DNA of 64,000 nt from Providencia alcalifaciens (GTDB lineage Bacteria > Pseudomonadota > Gammaproteobacteria > Enterobacterales > Enterobacteriaceae), in contig NZ_CP084296.1 in assembly GCF_020271745.1 (NCBI RefSeq), positions 1,302,001 to 1,366,000 on the forward strand. The letters run 5' to 3'. Positions 53,536 to 64,000 of this stretch are shown piece by piece. Position 1 is the first letter of the stretch. Every line of letters starts with the position of its first letter. A program made the translations under genes and the position numbers. A model generated the notes under the pieces. That model was not told the origin of the DNA. It worked only from the letters and a program-made list of their open reading frames with translations, and did no database searches.

Positions 53536-54222
53536 ATGAACATTCGCATCGCAGCCACACTGTTAAGCCTGTTTGCCTTTTCGGCAGCAGCTTCCGATAT
53601 TTCAACTCAACAAACCACGCTAGGTCAGGTTTATACCAATAACCAAGGTATGACGCTCTATTACTTTGATAATGATAAACCTGATCAATCCGTTTGCTAT
53701 GATGATTGCACCAAACTCTGGCCACCATTATTAGTTAGCGATAAAACATCATCCCTGCCCGGTTTAAATAAAATCCAACGTAAAGATGGAAAAATGCAGT
53801 GGGCAATGAACCACCAGCCTCTCTATTTGTGGAGTAAAGATCAAAAACCTGGTGATATTAATGGTGCAGGAGTTAAAAATCTTTGGTCAATTGCTCGAGC
53901 AGACAGCGTACCCGTCAATGTATATAACACCGATAACGGTAAGATTTTAACCAATAAAACGAAGATGTCGCTTTACACATTCACTAAAGACAGTAATGGA
54001 CTATCATCATGTAATGGTAATTGCGCGATTAAGTGGCCACCATTAGCAGCACAACAAAGTGATGTAGCCAGTGCTCCATTTAGTATTGTCACTCGACAAG
54101 ATGGCACCTATCAGTGGGCTTACCAAGGCAAGCCATTATATACATGGATAAACGATCAAAAACCGGGCGATATCACAGGCGATAAAGTGGAAAATGCTTG
54201 GAACTTGGTTGTTTTGCCATAA
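53536..54222 (+). CDS. Secreted protein with Yx(F/W)xxD repeats
   Basis: The 228-residue protein has a signal peptide (about 1-19, ending AAA/S) and two copies of a roughly 105-residue unit. Each unit holds two Yx(F/W)xxD motifs, giving YYFDND (42), YLWSKD (97), YTFTKD (147) and YTWIND (202), plus a cysteine pair (C54/C58, C159/C163) before WPP. This is the 'secreted repeat of unknown function' family (PF03640 type). It is the first gene before an ECF sigma factor, 15 bases away. The cysteine pairs and aromatic/Asp motifs suggest an envelope redox or metal-linked role, not known. Confidence 0.85.
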   Translation: MNIRIAATLLSLFAFSAAASDISTQQTTLGQVYTNNQGMTLYYFDNDKPDQSVCYDDCTKLWPPLLVSDKTSSLPGLNKIQRKDGKMQWAMNHQPLYLWSKDQKPGDINGAGVKNLWSIARADSVPVNVYNTDNGKILTNKTKMSLYTFTKDSNGLSSCNGNCAIKWPPLAAQQSDVASAPFSIVTRQDGTYQWAYQGKPLYTWINDQKPGDITGDKVENAWNLVVLP

Positions 54223-54237
54223 CGTTATGAGGTGAAT

Positions 54238-54762
54238 GTGAGCGCAGAAAACAATGAGCTAGAAACGTTATTTTCGCAGATAAAACTGGGAGATCAGCAC
54301 GCTTTTGAGCGATTTTATGGACTAACAAATCGTAAGCTATATGGGCTGTTGGTCAATATCGTCGCCGATCGTGACATAGCAGCGGATCTCCTGCATGAAG
54401 GATATCTCAAGATCTGGTTCTCTGCATCGAGCCATTACGTGATATCGCCTTGGGCATGGTGCTGTCAATTAATGCGTAATTTAGCAATAGATCATGTCAG
54501 AAAACAGGGGAGAATGCCGAAGTTTGAAGATATCGAACTCTCTTCAGATATTGCTATTGATGACCCTGTTTCTGAGGATTCACGAAAGCTCGACCGTTGT
54601 TTTCTCTCGCTCACTACTGAAAAACAGCAAGCCATCAAGCTTGCTTATATTCATGGTTATTCTCATGAAGAAATCGTGAAACGCCTTGCTCACCCTCTTG
54701 GTACTATCAAATCATGGATACGACGAGGCTTAAAGGAGCTAAAACAATGCATAAGCGCCTAA
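54238..54762 (+). CDS. ECF-type RNA polymerase sigma factor
   Basis: The protein has a sigma region 2 (DRDIAADLLHEGYLKIWF) and a region 4 helix-turn-helix (YSHEEIVKRLAHPLGTIKSWIRRGLKEL). The GTG at 54238 has GAGG five bases upstream, giving 174 residues; a GTG two codons earlier overlaps that ribosome site and is less likely. It ends inside the anti-sigma gene (16-base overlap), a coupling typical of sigma/anti-sigma pairs. Confidence 0.85.
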   Translation: MSAENNELETLFSQIKLGDQHAFERFYGLTNRKLYGLLVNIVADRDIAADLLHEGYLKIWFSASSHYVISPWAWCCQLMRNLAIDHVRKQGRMPKFEDIELSSDIAIDDPVSEDSRKLDRCFLSLTTEKQQAIKLAYIHGYSHEEIVKRLAHPLGTIKSWIRRGLKELKQCISA

Positions 54763-55469
54763 CACCGCTTCGTTATAGCAACCCAGCCATACGCGAGCAT
54801 TTGGTGAGCCAGTATGTGCTCGGCACATTATCAACCAACACCAAAAAGCGCTTAGAATCCTTGATGGCTAACGATACCTCTTGGGCGGAATTAGTCGCAC
54901 AGTGGCATGCATACCTTTATAGGCTAGAACCAATGGCAGTAGATAAGCCACCATCATGGGTATGGAAAGATATCGAATCCGTGATCAGTAAAAAAGAAAA
55001 AATGCCGTTTTATCGCCATATTTGGCGATATAAATGGTCACTTATCCCATGGGGGTGTTCTCTCTTTTTGTTTGTTTTTTCCAGCGTGATACTACTGCAA
55101 CCAACCCCTCAAGTTGCCACTCCGAGCTATATCGCTACCATGTCATCTCAAGAGAGAAATGACCATTTTGTACTGATGGCATACAAAGGGGATAAACCTG
55201 GAAAATCACGCCTTCAATTGGAATGGAACAGCCAATATCCATTACCAGAAAGTCATCTGGAAAATGCAATGATTTGGGCTAAGGACAAGGTAACAGGGGA
55301 AATTTCACTACTGGGGCGTTTTGATGAATTGCAGTCCACCCGCTTACTCACCCCAACCGAGTGGAAAATGATCAAAAACAGTAGCGAGATTTTGATCACT
55401 GAAAATAGTGAGCCAAACAGCATGGTTTTATTTAAAGGGGCATGCATTGAGTTACTTAGCTCCTCTTAA
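54747..55469 (+). CDS. Membrane anti-sigma factor (RskA-like)
   Basis: The 240-residue protein has a cytoplasmic N-terminal domain (REHLVSQYVLGTLSTNTKKRLE, the sigma-binding pattern of this family), one membrane helix at about 98-117 and a periplasmic C-terminal domain (FVLMAYKGDKPGKSRLQLEW, RLLTPTEWKMI). No HxxxCxxC zinc anti-sigma motif is present. The ATG at 54747 has AAAGGAG upstream and overlaps the end of the sigma gene; the longer frame from 54714 is unlikely. Confidence 0.82.
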   Translation: MHKRLTPLRYSNPAIREHLVSQYVLGTLSTNTKKRLESLMANDTSWAELVAQWHAYLYRLEPMAVDKPPSWVWKDIESVISKKEKMPFYRHIWRYKWSLIPWGCSLFLFVFSSVILLQPTPQVATPSYIATMSSQERNDHFVLMAYKGDKPGKSRLQLEWNSQYPLPESHLENAMIWAKDKVTGEISLLGRFDELQSTRLLTPTEWKMIKNSSEILITENSEPNSMVLFKGACIELLSSS

Positions 55470-55485
55470 TACCACCATGCTTCAT

Positions 55486-55523
55486 TGAAAAAGGTCAGCA
55501 TTTTTACAATGCCGACCTTTTTC
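55486..55523. terminator. Bidirectional terminator, anti-sigma gene / permease
   Basis: GGTC-A-GCAT and ATGC-C-GACC pair with one mismatch, flanked by an A-run and a T-run. Confidence 0.85.
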
Positions 55524-55524
55524 A

Positions 55525-56820
55525 CTACGGGATCACGCCCAGCAATTTAAACCAGAAATAATCCAGCGGCACCAAGAGGAAAAAGGTCAAAATAAACAAG
55601 ATCAGACACAGCCTTACCCCATCCATTAAAGGTACTTTGCCCATTCCCATCGCAACAACAATCGGGGAAGCTTGATAAGGCAATAAGGGGGTCGAATAAC
55701 CGATGACTTGTACCATTAGAACCGCAATCAGCGGTAAGCCCGTGGCATTAGAGAGAGATTCCGCTAACGGGGTATACAGTGCAGGAACACCGTTTGCCGT
55801 TACTACAAAGTTTAAGCCGCTGGTCAGTCCCACTAAACTACCAAAATCCATAAATGGGCTATTCGGATCAAGTGGCAGCATCTTTTGTAAGTAAGTACCA
55901 ACCACCATTCCAACGTTAGAATAACTCACCAATGTTGCAAGGCTCAAAATCCCTGCGACATAAATACAAGTACGGATATTCACGGCTTTAACAAACTCAT
56001 CATTGGTGACAAAACCGACTTTAGGTAGCAAGCAAAAACATGCCGCGACTAATCCCACCCATGCCGGTGAAATACCGTGAGTGGTATCCGTGATCCAAAA
56101 AAGTAGCGTAACCGCTAGCACAATACCGAGCTTTTTTTCATCGCGGCTCATTGGCGGTAAGGTTTTTTGCTCAACCACCTGCTGCAATTTGGCAGGAAAC
56201 AGAAAATAGATACACAGCACCACCAACGCGCCTTTAATCAACCCCAAGATTGGCATGTGCAGGAACAGGTAATTCAAGTAGGAAAGTTTCAGGTGATACG
56301 TGGTTTCTATCGCCCCCGCCATGACGAGGTTGGGCACGTTCGCAGGCAACACAGTAGCAGAAAGTTGGAAGGTACCGAAACCCACCGCCAACGCTAACCC
56401 GATACGCCCTCGACTGCCACTTTCTAGCCCGACTTTATCCGCTATTGCCATCACAATCGGCATCAGTAACGCAATTCGCCCCATATTCGACGGCATAATA
56501 AATGCCAACCCATAAGCCAGGATCACCACGCCAACAATTAATTTTAACCATGAACTCGTGAAGCGTCCTGAGATATGCTGAGCAATACGCTCCGCCAGCC
56601 CGACTTTATTGATAGCAAACCCAAGAATGAAGCCGCTTAAAACTAGCCAAAATGCTTCTGAGGTAAAGCCAGAGAAAATCACATTGGTTGGTGCTAAATG
56701 TAAACACGCCGCTGCCGCTAAAAACAGTAATGCGACTAAATATTCTGGTAGTTTTCCTGTCGCCCAAAACCCTATTGTGATTGCGATGACAACCGCACTC
56801 AACCATTCTATGTCTGCCAT
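55525..56820 (-). CDS. SLC13/DASS-family anion permease
   Basis: The 431-residue protein has about 11-12 helices and the two-fold pseudo-repeat of the DASS family, seen in PSNMGRIALLMPI and, in the second half, FVVTANGVPALYTPLAES. The usual SNT sodium-site triplets are not intact (SNM, TANG), so substrate and coupling ion are uncertain; a di- or tricarboxylate is the family default. It stands alone on the minus strand. Confidence 0.75.
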   Translation of the reverse strand: MADIEWLSAVVIAITIGFWATGKLPEYLVALLFLAAAACLHLAPTNVIFSGFTSEAFWLVLSGFILGFAINKVGLAERIAQHISGRFTSSWLKLIVGVVILAYGLAFIMPSNMGRIALLMPIVMAIADKVGLESGSRGRIGLALAVGFGTFQLSATVLPANVPNLVMAGAIETTYHLKLSYLNYLFLHMPILGLIKGALVVLCIYFLFPAKLQQVVEQKTLPPMSRDEKKLGIVLAVTLLFWITDTTHGISPAWVGLVAACFCLLPKVGFVTNDEFVKAVNIRTCIYVAGILSLATLVSYSNVGMVVGTYLQKMLPLDPNSPFMDFGSLVGLTSGLNFVVTANGVPALYTPLAESLSNATGLPLIAVLMVQVIGYSTPLLPYQASPIVVAMGMGKVPLMDGVRLCLILFILTFFLLVPLDYFWFKLLGVIP

Positions 56821-56993
56821 CCACGTCGCCTTCTGCTGATTTTTATTGTTGTTTATTATTGCTCAATACTGCATCAAGAAAATTAAGTATACGTGAAATT
56901 GATAGCGAATAGATGCATACACAAGCAACTAAATAAAATTGAATTGTTATCGTTCAGAGAGGGAATTTTAGTGGCGAATAGAAATATAGGGGC

Positions 56994-57029
56994 AATAAAA
57001 AGCCGGTGTACTTTTACAGGACACCGGCT
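56994..57029 (-). terminator. Intrinsic terminator of glmS
   Basis: A perfect 9-bp stem AGCCGGTGT/ACACCGGCT is followed on the minus strand by TTTTTATT. Confidence 0.88.
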
Positions 57030-57051
57030 GGATTTTTAAATCAGTGCGAGA

Positions 57052-58884
57052 TTACTCAACGGTCACTGATTTTGCCAAGTTACGCGGCTGATCGACGTCA
57101 GTTCCTTTGATTAACGCAACATGGTAAGAAAGCAGTTGCAGAGGAACGGTGTAGAAAATTGGCGCGATTAACTCTTCCACATGCGGCAGGGAAACAATTT
57201 TCATGTTTTCGCTTGCCACAAAGCCAGCATCTTGGTCAGCGAACACATACAGCAAACCACCACGCGCGCGAACTTCTTCAATGTTAGATTTCAGTTTTTC
57301 TAACAATTCGTTGTTCGGTGCAACGATGATAACTGGCATATCCGCATCAATTAACGCTAATGGGCCATGTTTTAATTCGCCCGCTGCATACGCTTCGGCG
57401 TGGATATACGAAATCTCTTTCAGTTTCAGTGCGCCTTCAACAGCGATAGGGAACTGATCGCCACGGCCTAAGAACAGCGCGTGGTTTTTGTCTGAGAAAT
57501 CTTCAGCTAACGCTTCAATTACTTTATCTTGAGACAGCATGCTTTCAATACGCGCAGGCAGTGCATGAAGCGCATGAGCAATACGCTCTTCCAGTTCTGG
57601 GTTTGCCCCTTTCAGGCGTCCCATATACGCCACCAGCATCAACAATACCGTTAACTGAGTTGTGAATGCTTTGGTGGAAGCAACGCCAATTTCCGCGCCC
57701 GCTTTAGTCATCAGCGAAAATTCAGATTCGCGGACTAATGAAGATGCGCCAACATTACAAATCGCCAGAGACGTTAAGTAACCCAGTTCTTTAGACAAGC
57801 GCAGAGCGGCTAAGGTATCCGCCGTTTCCCCTGATTGGGAAATGGTGATCATCAAACTGCCTTTACGGTGTGCTGGTTTGCGGTAACGGTATTCAGACGC
57901 AATTTCCACGTCGCAAGGGATACCCGCCAGTGATTCAAACCAGTAACGCGCAACCATACCTGCGTTGTACGAGGTTCCGCAGGCAACGATTTGGATATGG
58001 TCAACTTTGGACAAAATTTCGCTGGCTTTTGGACCTAATTCGCTAAGGTCGATACCATTATCTTGGTTAAAACGCCCTTCGAGGGTGTTTTTAATCGCCA
58101 TCGGCTGTTCATAGATCTCTTTTTGCATGTAATGGCGGTATGCGCCTTTATCACCTGCATCGTATTGAACATTCGATTCGATTTGCTCACGTTCAACTGG
58201 CGCGCCTTGCTTATCAAAAATACGCACAGTGCGACGAGTAACTTCCGCAATATCCCCTTCTTCTAAGTAGATAAAACGGCGAGTCACAGGCAATAATGCC
58301 AGTTGGTCAGAAGCTAAGAAGTTTTCGCCAACACCCAAACCGATAACCAACGGGCTACCTGAGCGTGCTGCGACTAATAATTCTGGGTTGCGGCTATCCA
58401 TAATCACGGTGCCATAAGCGCCACGTAATTGCGGGATCACGCGCTGAACCACTTCCAGTAATGTGCCACCTTGCTGCTGTTCATGATGAACAAGGTGCGC
58501 AATCACTTCAGTGTCAGTGTCTGAACTAAAGATATAGCCTAGTTTTTTCAGCTCTTCTTTCAGTTCTAAATAGTTTTCGATAATTCCGTTATGAACAACG
58601 GCAATATAGCCCGAGGTATGAGGGTGAGCGTTACGCTCGCTTGGAATACCATGAGTCGCCCAGCGGGTATGCGCGATACCTGTTCCACCAGAAACTGGGT
58701 GCTTTTCTGCTTCTTCCGCTAGCATTTGTACTTTACCAACTTCACGTAAGCGTTGCAGATGACCTTCATGATCAACCACCGCCATACCCGCAGAGTCATA
58801 ACCACGGTATTCTAAACGGCGAAGACCTTCTAACAGAATTTCTGCAATATCACGTTGTGCGACAGCACCAACAATTCCACACAT
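57052..58884 (-). CDS. glmS: Glutamine-fructose-6-phosphate aminotransferase
   Basis: GlmS makes glucosamine 6-phosphate, the first step to UDP-GlcNAc. The protein starts MCGIVG, so the nucleophile becomes the N-terminal cysteine after Met removal. The glutaminase domain has TRWATHG and the two SIS domains include ACGTSYNAG and [10 protein letters not shown], with KSVTVE at the C-terminus. Length 610 (E. coli 609). It lies 272 bases after glmU; in E. coli this junction is processed by RNase E and controlled by GlmZ. Confidence 0.98.
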   Translation of the reverse strand: MCGIVGAVAQRDIAEILLEGLRRLEYRGYDSAGMAVVDHEGHLQRLREVGKVQMLAEEAEKHPVSGGTGIAHTRWATHGIPSERNAHPHTSGYIAVVHNGIIENYLELKEELKKLGYIFSSDTDTEVIAHLVHHEQQQGGTLLEVVQRVIPQLRGAYGTVIMDSRNPELLVAARSGSPLVIGLGVGENFLASDQLALLPVTRRFIYLEEGDIAEVTRRTVRIFDKQGAPVEREQIESNVQYDAGDKGAYRHYMQKEIYEQPMAIKNTLEGRFNQDNGIDLSELGPKASEILSKVDHIQIVACGTSYNAGMVARYWFESLAGIPCDVEIASEYRYRKPAHRKGSLMITISQSGETADTLAALRLSKELGYLTSLAICNVGASSLVRESEFSLMTKAGAEIGVASTKAFTTQLTVLLMLVAYMGRLKGANPELEERIAHALHALPARIESMLSQDKVIEALAEDFSDKNHALFLGRGDQFPIAVEGALKLKEISYIHAEAYAAGELKHGPLALIDADMPVIIVAPNNELLEKLKSNIEEVRARGGLLYVFADQDAGFVASENMKIVSLPHVEELIAPIFYTVPLQLLSYHVALIKGTDVDQPRNLAKSVTVE

Positions 58885-59156
58885 ATAAGTTATTCCTAAA
58901 TAAAGGGGTTATTTCCCCTCTTATTGTCGCAACCTGATTATTGTTCAGCTTTCACTGTTCCCCAGCCTTGTAGAAACGGGGAATTTTATTGTTTTGTTTG
59001 CTACTTTGTAGCGATTTTTATATTAAAAAATACTGACCGACATTACTTATACTGCTAATTCTTAGATAGCTAATTCGTTAATAGATAATTCTCTAATAAC
59101 CAATAATAGGAGAGACTTGAATATCTCTCCTCTATATTTACTTATGTTTTATTTAC
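58885..59156 (-). promoter_or_regulatory. glmU-glmS intercistronic region
   Basis: The 272-base spacer, longer than the E. coli junction, contains a stem GTTCCCC/GGGGAA around 58957-58984. It lies in the glmS leader, where GlmZ-dependent control works in E. coli, but no GlmZ-pairing sequence could be confirmed by eye. Confidence 0.35.
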
Positions 59157-60527
59157 TTATTTTTTCTTTACTGGGCGCTGCCAGTTTTTAATGTGTGTCT
59201 GTTTCACGCGGCTAACCACCAGCTCACCTTCGTTAATATCTCGAGTGACTGTGGTACCTGCGCCAATGGTCGCACCATTTGCAATATTCACTGGTGCGAC
59301 TAATTGTGTGTCTGAACCCACAAATACATCATCACCAATGACCGTTTTAAATTTATTCGCACCATCATAGTTGCACGTAATGGTACCAGCACCAATGTTC
59401 ACGTTATCACCAATCTGAGCATCCCCCAGATAGCTTAAGTGACCTGCTTTAGAGCCTAAGCCCAACGTGGCATTCTTCATTTCAACAAAATTACCCACAT
59501 GGGATTTCGCCGCTAATTTAGCACCTGGACGTAAACGAGCGAAAGGTCCAACAGTACATTCCGTGGATAATTCGGAATTTTCAATCACTGAGTATGGGCT
59601 GATAATTGAGTTATCGCCAATCACACAGTTTTTCAGTACGCAGCCAGTTTGGATCTGAACATTATTACCCAGTGTTACGTTACCTTCGATGATCACATTG
59701 GTGTCGATCACCACATCGCGACCGTGAGTTAAGGTTCCGCGAATATCAAAACGCGCAGGGTCAATCAGCATCACACCCGCTAACAGTAATTTTTCAGCTT
59801 GTTCTTTTTGGTAGATGCGCTCTAACGCAGCTAATTGCAGACGGTTATTGACCCCTTCCATTTCACTGAGATGGCTTGGATGAACGGTCGCAATTTTGTT
59901 ACCTTCTTTATGGGCAAGAGCAATAATGTCGGTGATGTAGTATTCACCTTGGGCATTGTTATTGTTCAGTTGGCTCAGCCAGCGGTTAAAGTCTTTGCCG
60001 CTTGCGACCATAATACCGGTGTTAATTTCTTGGATTTTACGCTGTTCTTCACTGGCATCTTTTTGCTCGATGATACCAACGACTTCGCCGTTTTCGCGAA
60101 TAATGCGACCATAACCGGCGGGGTTATCTAGGATAACAGTGAGTAAGCCAATGCCACCTTCCGGCTTAGCTTCTACCAGTCGTTGTAATGTGTCTTTGGC
60201 AATCAGCGGTACATCGCCATAAAGCATGACAATGTCTTCGTCATCTTGGAAGTGTGGAGCGGCTTGCTGCATCGCGTGACCGGTGCCCAGTTGCTCCGCT
60301 TGCAGAACCCAATTGAGGTTTTGTTCACCCAGTTTTTCTTTCAGTAAATCGCCGCCATGTCCGTATACCAGATGAATATCCGACGCACCGATTGATTTCG
60401 CAGTATCAATCACATGCTGAACCATTGGTTTACCTGCGAGTAAATGCAGAACTTTAGGTAAGTCTGAATACATCCGTGTGCCTTTACCGGCAGCTAAAAT
60501 CACGACACTTTTTCTTTGCACAGTCAT
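59157..60527 (-). CDS. glmU: Bifunctional GlcNAc-1-P uridyltransferase / GlcN-1-P acetyltransferase
   Basis: GlmU makes UDP-GlcNAc. The N-terminal uridyltransferase has [27 protein letters not shown] and YGDVPL; the C-terminal acetyltransferase is a left-handed beta-helix of hexapeptide repeats ([30 protein letters not shown]). The ATG at 60527 has AGGA six bases upstream and gives 456 residues, as in E. coli; the frame from 60545 adds six codons. Confidence 0.98.
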   Translation of the reverse strand: MTVQRKSVVILAAGKGTRMYSDLPKVLHLLAGKPMVQHVIDTAKSIGASDIHLVYGHGGDLLKEKLGEQNLNWVLQAEQLGTGHAMQQAAPHFQDDEDIVMLYGDVPLIAKDTLQRLVEAKPEGGIGLLTVILDNPAGYGRIIRENGEVVGIIEQKDASEEQRKIQEINTGIMVASGKDFNRWLSQLNNNNAQGEYYITDIIALAHKEGNKIATVHPSHLSEMEGVNNRLQLAALERIYQKEQAEKLLLAGVMLIDPARFDIRGTLTHGRDVVIDTNVIIEGNVTLGNNVQIQTGCVLKNCVIGDNSIISPYSVIENSELSTECTVGPFARLRPGAKLAAKSHVGNFVEMKNATLGLGSKAGHLSYLGDAQIGDNVNIGAGTITCNYDGANKFKTVIGDDVFVGSDTQLVAPVNIANGATIGAGTTVTRDINEGELVVSRVKQTHIKNWQRPVKKK

Positions 60528-60602
60528 ATTTTCCTGAAACTCCAACTTTGGGGTGAAAGTAAACCTATTTCCTGTATAAATTACTACATATTTCGCACAA
60601 AT

Positions 60603-60636
60603 AAAAAAGCCAGTTAGTCAAACTAACTGGCTTTTT
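60603..60636 (-). terminator. Intrinsic terminator of the atp operon
   Basis: AAAAGCCAGTTAG/CTAACTGGCTTTT forms a perfect 13-bp stem with a TCAAA loop, directly after atpC. Confidence 0.9.
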
Positions 60637-60650
60637 CTATATTGCTATCA

Positions 60651-61076
60651 TTACATAAGCTTTTTAGTTAACTCGATAACTCGAAGTTTCGCTATTGCTT
60701 TTGCAAGTTCTGCTGATGCCTGAGCATAATCAACATCGCCGTGTGCTTTGCGGACATGTTCTTCCGCTTTGCGTTTAGCTTCCACTGCACGAGCTTCGTC
60801 TAAATCTTTACCACGGATCGCTGTATCAGCGAGTACGATAACACCTGTTGGTTGAACTTCTAAGATACCGCCGGAGAGGTAAATTAGTTCTTCTTCACCA
60901 AACTGCTTCGTAATGCGTACCATGCCCGGTTTTATGGCAGTCAGCAGCGGGGTATGCTGCGGATAAATCCCCAACTCACCTTCACTACCTGTCACCTGAA
61001 TTTTTTGTACTAAGCCTTCAAACATCTGTTTTTCCGCGCTTACTACTTTCAGGTAGTATGTCATTGCAGCTACCAT
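60651..61076 (-). CDS. atpC: ATP synthase epsilon subunit
   Basis: AtpC is part of the F1 central stalk and inhibits hydrolysis. The 141-residue protein has the N-terminal beta-sandwich ([29 protein letters not shown]) and the C-terminal two-helix arm ([24 protein letters not shown]). The start at 61076 has AGAGG upstream. It is the last gene of the operon. Confidence 0.97.
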   Translation of the reverse strand: MVAAMTYYLKVVSAEKQMFEGLVQKIQVTGSEGELGIYPQHTPLLTAIKPGMVRITKQFGEEELIYLSGGILEVQPTGVIVLADTAIRGKDLDEARAVEAKRKAEEHVRKAHGDVDYAQASAELAKAIAKLRVIELTKKLM

Positions 61077-61097
61077 ATCAACCTCTCGTCAGATGGA

Positions 61098-62507
<1,410 letters not shown>

Positions 62508-62514
62508 CTAGCTG

Positions 62515-63378
62515 TTAAACCGCGGCAGCACCAGAAACGATCTCGGTCAGTTCCTGAGTAATGCTGGCCTGACGAGCTTTGTTGTAAACCAACTGCAACT
62601 CTTTGATCAGGTTTCCACCGTTATCTGTAGCGGCTTTCATCGCTACCATTCGAGCGGCCTGCTCACTAGCTAGGTTTTCAACGACGCCCTGATAAACCTG
62701 CGACTCGATATAACGACGCAGCAGGGTATCCAGCAACGCCTTAGGATCGGGTTCATATAAATAATCCCAAGATTTCTTCTTCAGCGTTTCGTCATCGCTT
62801 GCAGGCAATGGCAGTAACTGAAGAATCGTTGGCTCTTGAGACATTGTATTGACGAACTTATTGTTCACCACATACAGTTTATCTAAACGCCCTTCATCAT
62901 AGGCTTGTAGCATAGAGTTAACTGGGCCAATCAGGTCAGAAAGGGTTGGGTTATCCCCCATTCCGGTTACTTGTGAAACGACATTGCCGCCTACAGAACC
63001 GAAGAATGCTACCGCTTTAGAACCGATTAAAGCCAAATCAACCTGAACGTTTTTCTCAGACCACGTTTTCATGTCTGCCAGCAGTTTTTTGAACAGGTTA
63101 ACGTTCAAACCACCACACAGACCACGGTCTGTTGAAACAACCAAATACCCGACGCGCTTAACTTCGCGCTCTTCGAGATATGGGTGCTTATATTCCAGAT
63201 TACCTAATGCAAGGTGACCAATCACACTGCGCATGGTTTCTGCATAAGGACGGCTGGCCGCCATGCGTTCCTGCGTTTTACGCATTTTGGACGCCGCGAC
63301 CATTTCCATCGCTTTAGTGATCTTCTGCGTGTTTTGCACGCTTCCAATCTTGGAACGTATCTCTTTTGCGCCGGCCAT
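62515..63378 (-). CDS. atpG: ATP synthase gamma subunit
   Basis: AtpG is the rotating shaft of F1. The 287 residues begin [20 protein letters not shown] and end with the conserved C-terminal helix containing [20 protein letters not shown]. Length equals E. coli AtpG (287). Confidence 0.98.
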   Translation of the reverse strand: MAGAKEIRSKIGSVQNTQKITKAMEMVAASKMRKTQERMAASRPYAETMRSVIGHLALGNLEYKHPYLEEREVKRVGYLVVSTDRGLCGGLNVNLFKKLLADMKTWSEKNVQVDLALIGSKAVAFFGSVGGNVVSQVTGMGDNPTLSDLIGPVNSMLQAYDEGRLDKLYVVNNKFVNTMSQEPTILQLLPLPASDDETLKKKSWDYLYEPDPKALLDTLLRRYIESQVYQGVVENLASEQAARMVAMKAATDNGGNLIKELQLVYNKARQASITQELTEIVSGAAAV

Positions 63379-63433
63379 TTCTGCTTCTCCTTATTAACCA
63401 GACGGCCCATAAAAATTCACGGGCCGAATAGTA

Positions 63434-64000
63434 TTACCAGGACTGGGTGGCTTTGAATGATTCGAGCAGTTTATTCAACTTAGCTTCGATATCATCGTTA
63501 TATTTGCCCGCCAGACCAATTTCGTTCATAAGGTCAGCATGCTCGCGCTGTGCAAATGAAACTAATGCAGCTTCGAATGCACCAATTTTTGCTAACTCAA
63601 CATCGTCCAGATATCCACGTTCTGCAGCGAACAGAGACAGTGCCTGCTCTGCTACTGACATTGGTGCATACTGTTTCTGTTTCAGCAGTTCAGTTACTTT
63701 CTGACCGTGGCTCAACTGTTTACGAGTTGCGTCATCGAGGTCGGAAGCAAACTGAGCAAACGCTGCCAGTTCACGGTATTGAGCTAGTGCTGTACGGATA
63801 CCACCAGACAGTTTCTTAATGATTTTAGTCTGAGCAGCACCACCAACACGAGATACTGAAATACCTGGGTTAACCGCTGGACGAATACCAGAGTTAAACA
63901 GGTTAGATTCCAGGAAGATCTGACCATCAGTAATCGAAATTACGTTTGTTGGTACGAATGCAGAAACGTCACCCGCTTGAGTTTCAATGATTGGCAGAGC
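63434..64000 (-). CDS. atpA: ATP synthase alpha subunit, 3' part (cut by window edge)
   Basis: The frame stays open from the stop at 63434 to the end of the window, giving the last 188 or so residues of AtpA. Visible are the [13 protein letters not shown] segment, the [19 protein letters not shown] stretch and the C-terminal ATQSW. The start lies beyond the right edge. The Met-like start that a gene finder would pick at 63715 is an internal TTG leucine codon. Confidence 0.97.
   Translation of the reverse strand, partial: ALPIIETQAGDVSAFVPTNVISITDGQIFLESNLFNSGIRPAVNPGISVSRVGGAAQTKIIKKLSGGIRTALAQYRELAAFAQFASDLDDATRKQLSHGQKVTELLKQKQYAPMSVAEQALSLFAAERGYLDDVELAKIGAFEAALVSFAQREHADLMNEIGLAGKYNDDIEAKLNKLLESFKATQSW

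Noticed and set aside
63434-63715. A separate 93-residue gene.
   Set aside because: It is the 3' end of atpA; the supposed start is an internal TTG, and the frame is open to the window edge with AtpA sequence.

Overview
The window reads as chromosomal DNA of an Enterobacterales bacterium in the Morganellaceae, most likely a Providencia or close relative. This rests on near-E. coli protein identity in the housekeeping genes (dnaA-dnaN-recF-gyrB, rpmH-rnpA-yidD-yidC-mnmE, glmS-glmU, atpCDGA) combined with moderately AT-rich DNA, smvA/smvR and the accessory gene mix. The assignment to genus is inference. No tRNA, rRNA, CRISPR array, insertion sequence or prophage was recognised.

Layout. (1) 1-11 kb is a selenium/formate block. 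selB, selA and fdhE lie downstream of fdoI-fdoH-fdoG, all leftward, with fdhD divergent. fdoG carries an in-frame UGA (Sec196) with a SECIS hairpin directly after it, so the enzyme, its Sec insertion machinery and its maturation factors sit together. A DUF1275 membrane gene on the opposite strand interrupts the run between fdoI and fdhE. (2) 11-13.4 kb is a small accessory patch: an unrecognised AT-rich membrane protein and dinD. (3) 13.6-24.4 kb is the replication core: mnmE, yidC, yidD, rnpA and rpmH leftward, dnaA, dnaN, recF and gyrB rightward, around an 800-bp control region with DnaA boxes and a dense GATC cluster. (4) 24.6-32.7 kb holds a large autotransporter whose passenger starts with a complete PAP2 phosphatase domain, then asd, mdtL-yidZ, a second L36 gene (rpmJ2) under a Zur-like box, and nagK. 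(5) 33-41.7 kb is a four-gene rightward cluster: YqiJ-like membrane/OB-fold protein, YqiK-like flotillin with a very long coiled coil, a 1645-residue AAA+ protein and a rhomboid protease, with a Fur-like box upstream. This is the best candidate for a poorly described system. (6) 41.9-56.8 kb is accessory: the smvA/smvR efflux pair, a kinase-fold protein resembling secreted effectors, a nitrilase-like protein lacking its catalytic cysteine, an AAHS-type MFS transporter, a reduced L-ascorbate (ula) locus with fused EIIC-EIIB and no ulaE/ulaF, a secreted repeat protein with an ECF sigma and anti-sigma pair, and an SLC13-type permease. (7) 57-64 kb returns to core genes: glmS, glmU and the distal atp operon (atpC, atpD, atpG, and atpA cut by the window edge).

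How the parts work together. FdoGHI is a membrane formate dehydrogenase feeding quinone. SelA/SelB make and deliver selenocysteine for FdoG, while FdhD and FdhE mature it. The flotillin cluster looks like a membrane-domain machine with scaffold, OB-fold partner, ATPase and protease; its function is unknown. The ula genes import and phosphorylate ascorbate and carry it to L-xylulose 5-phosphate, but the last two epimerases are not in the window.
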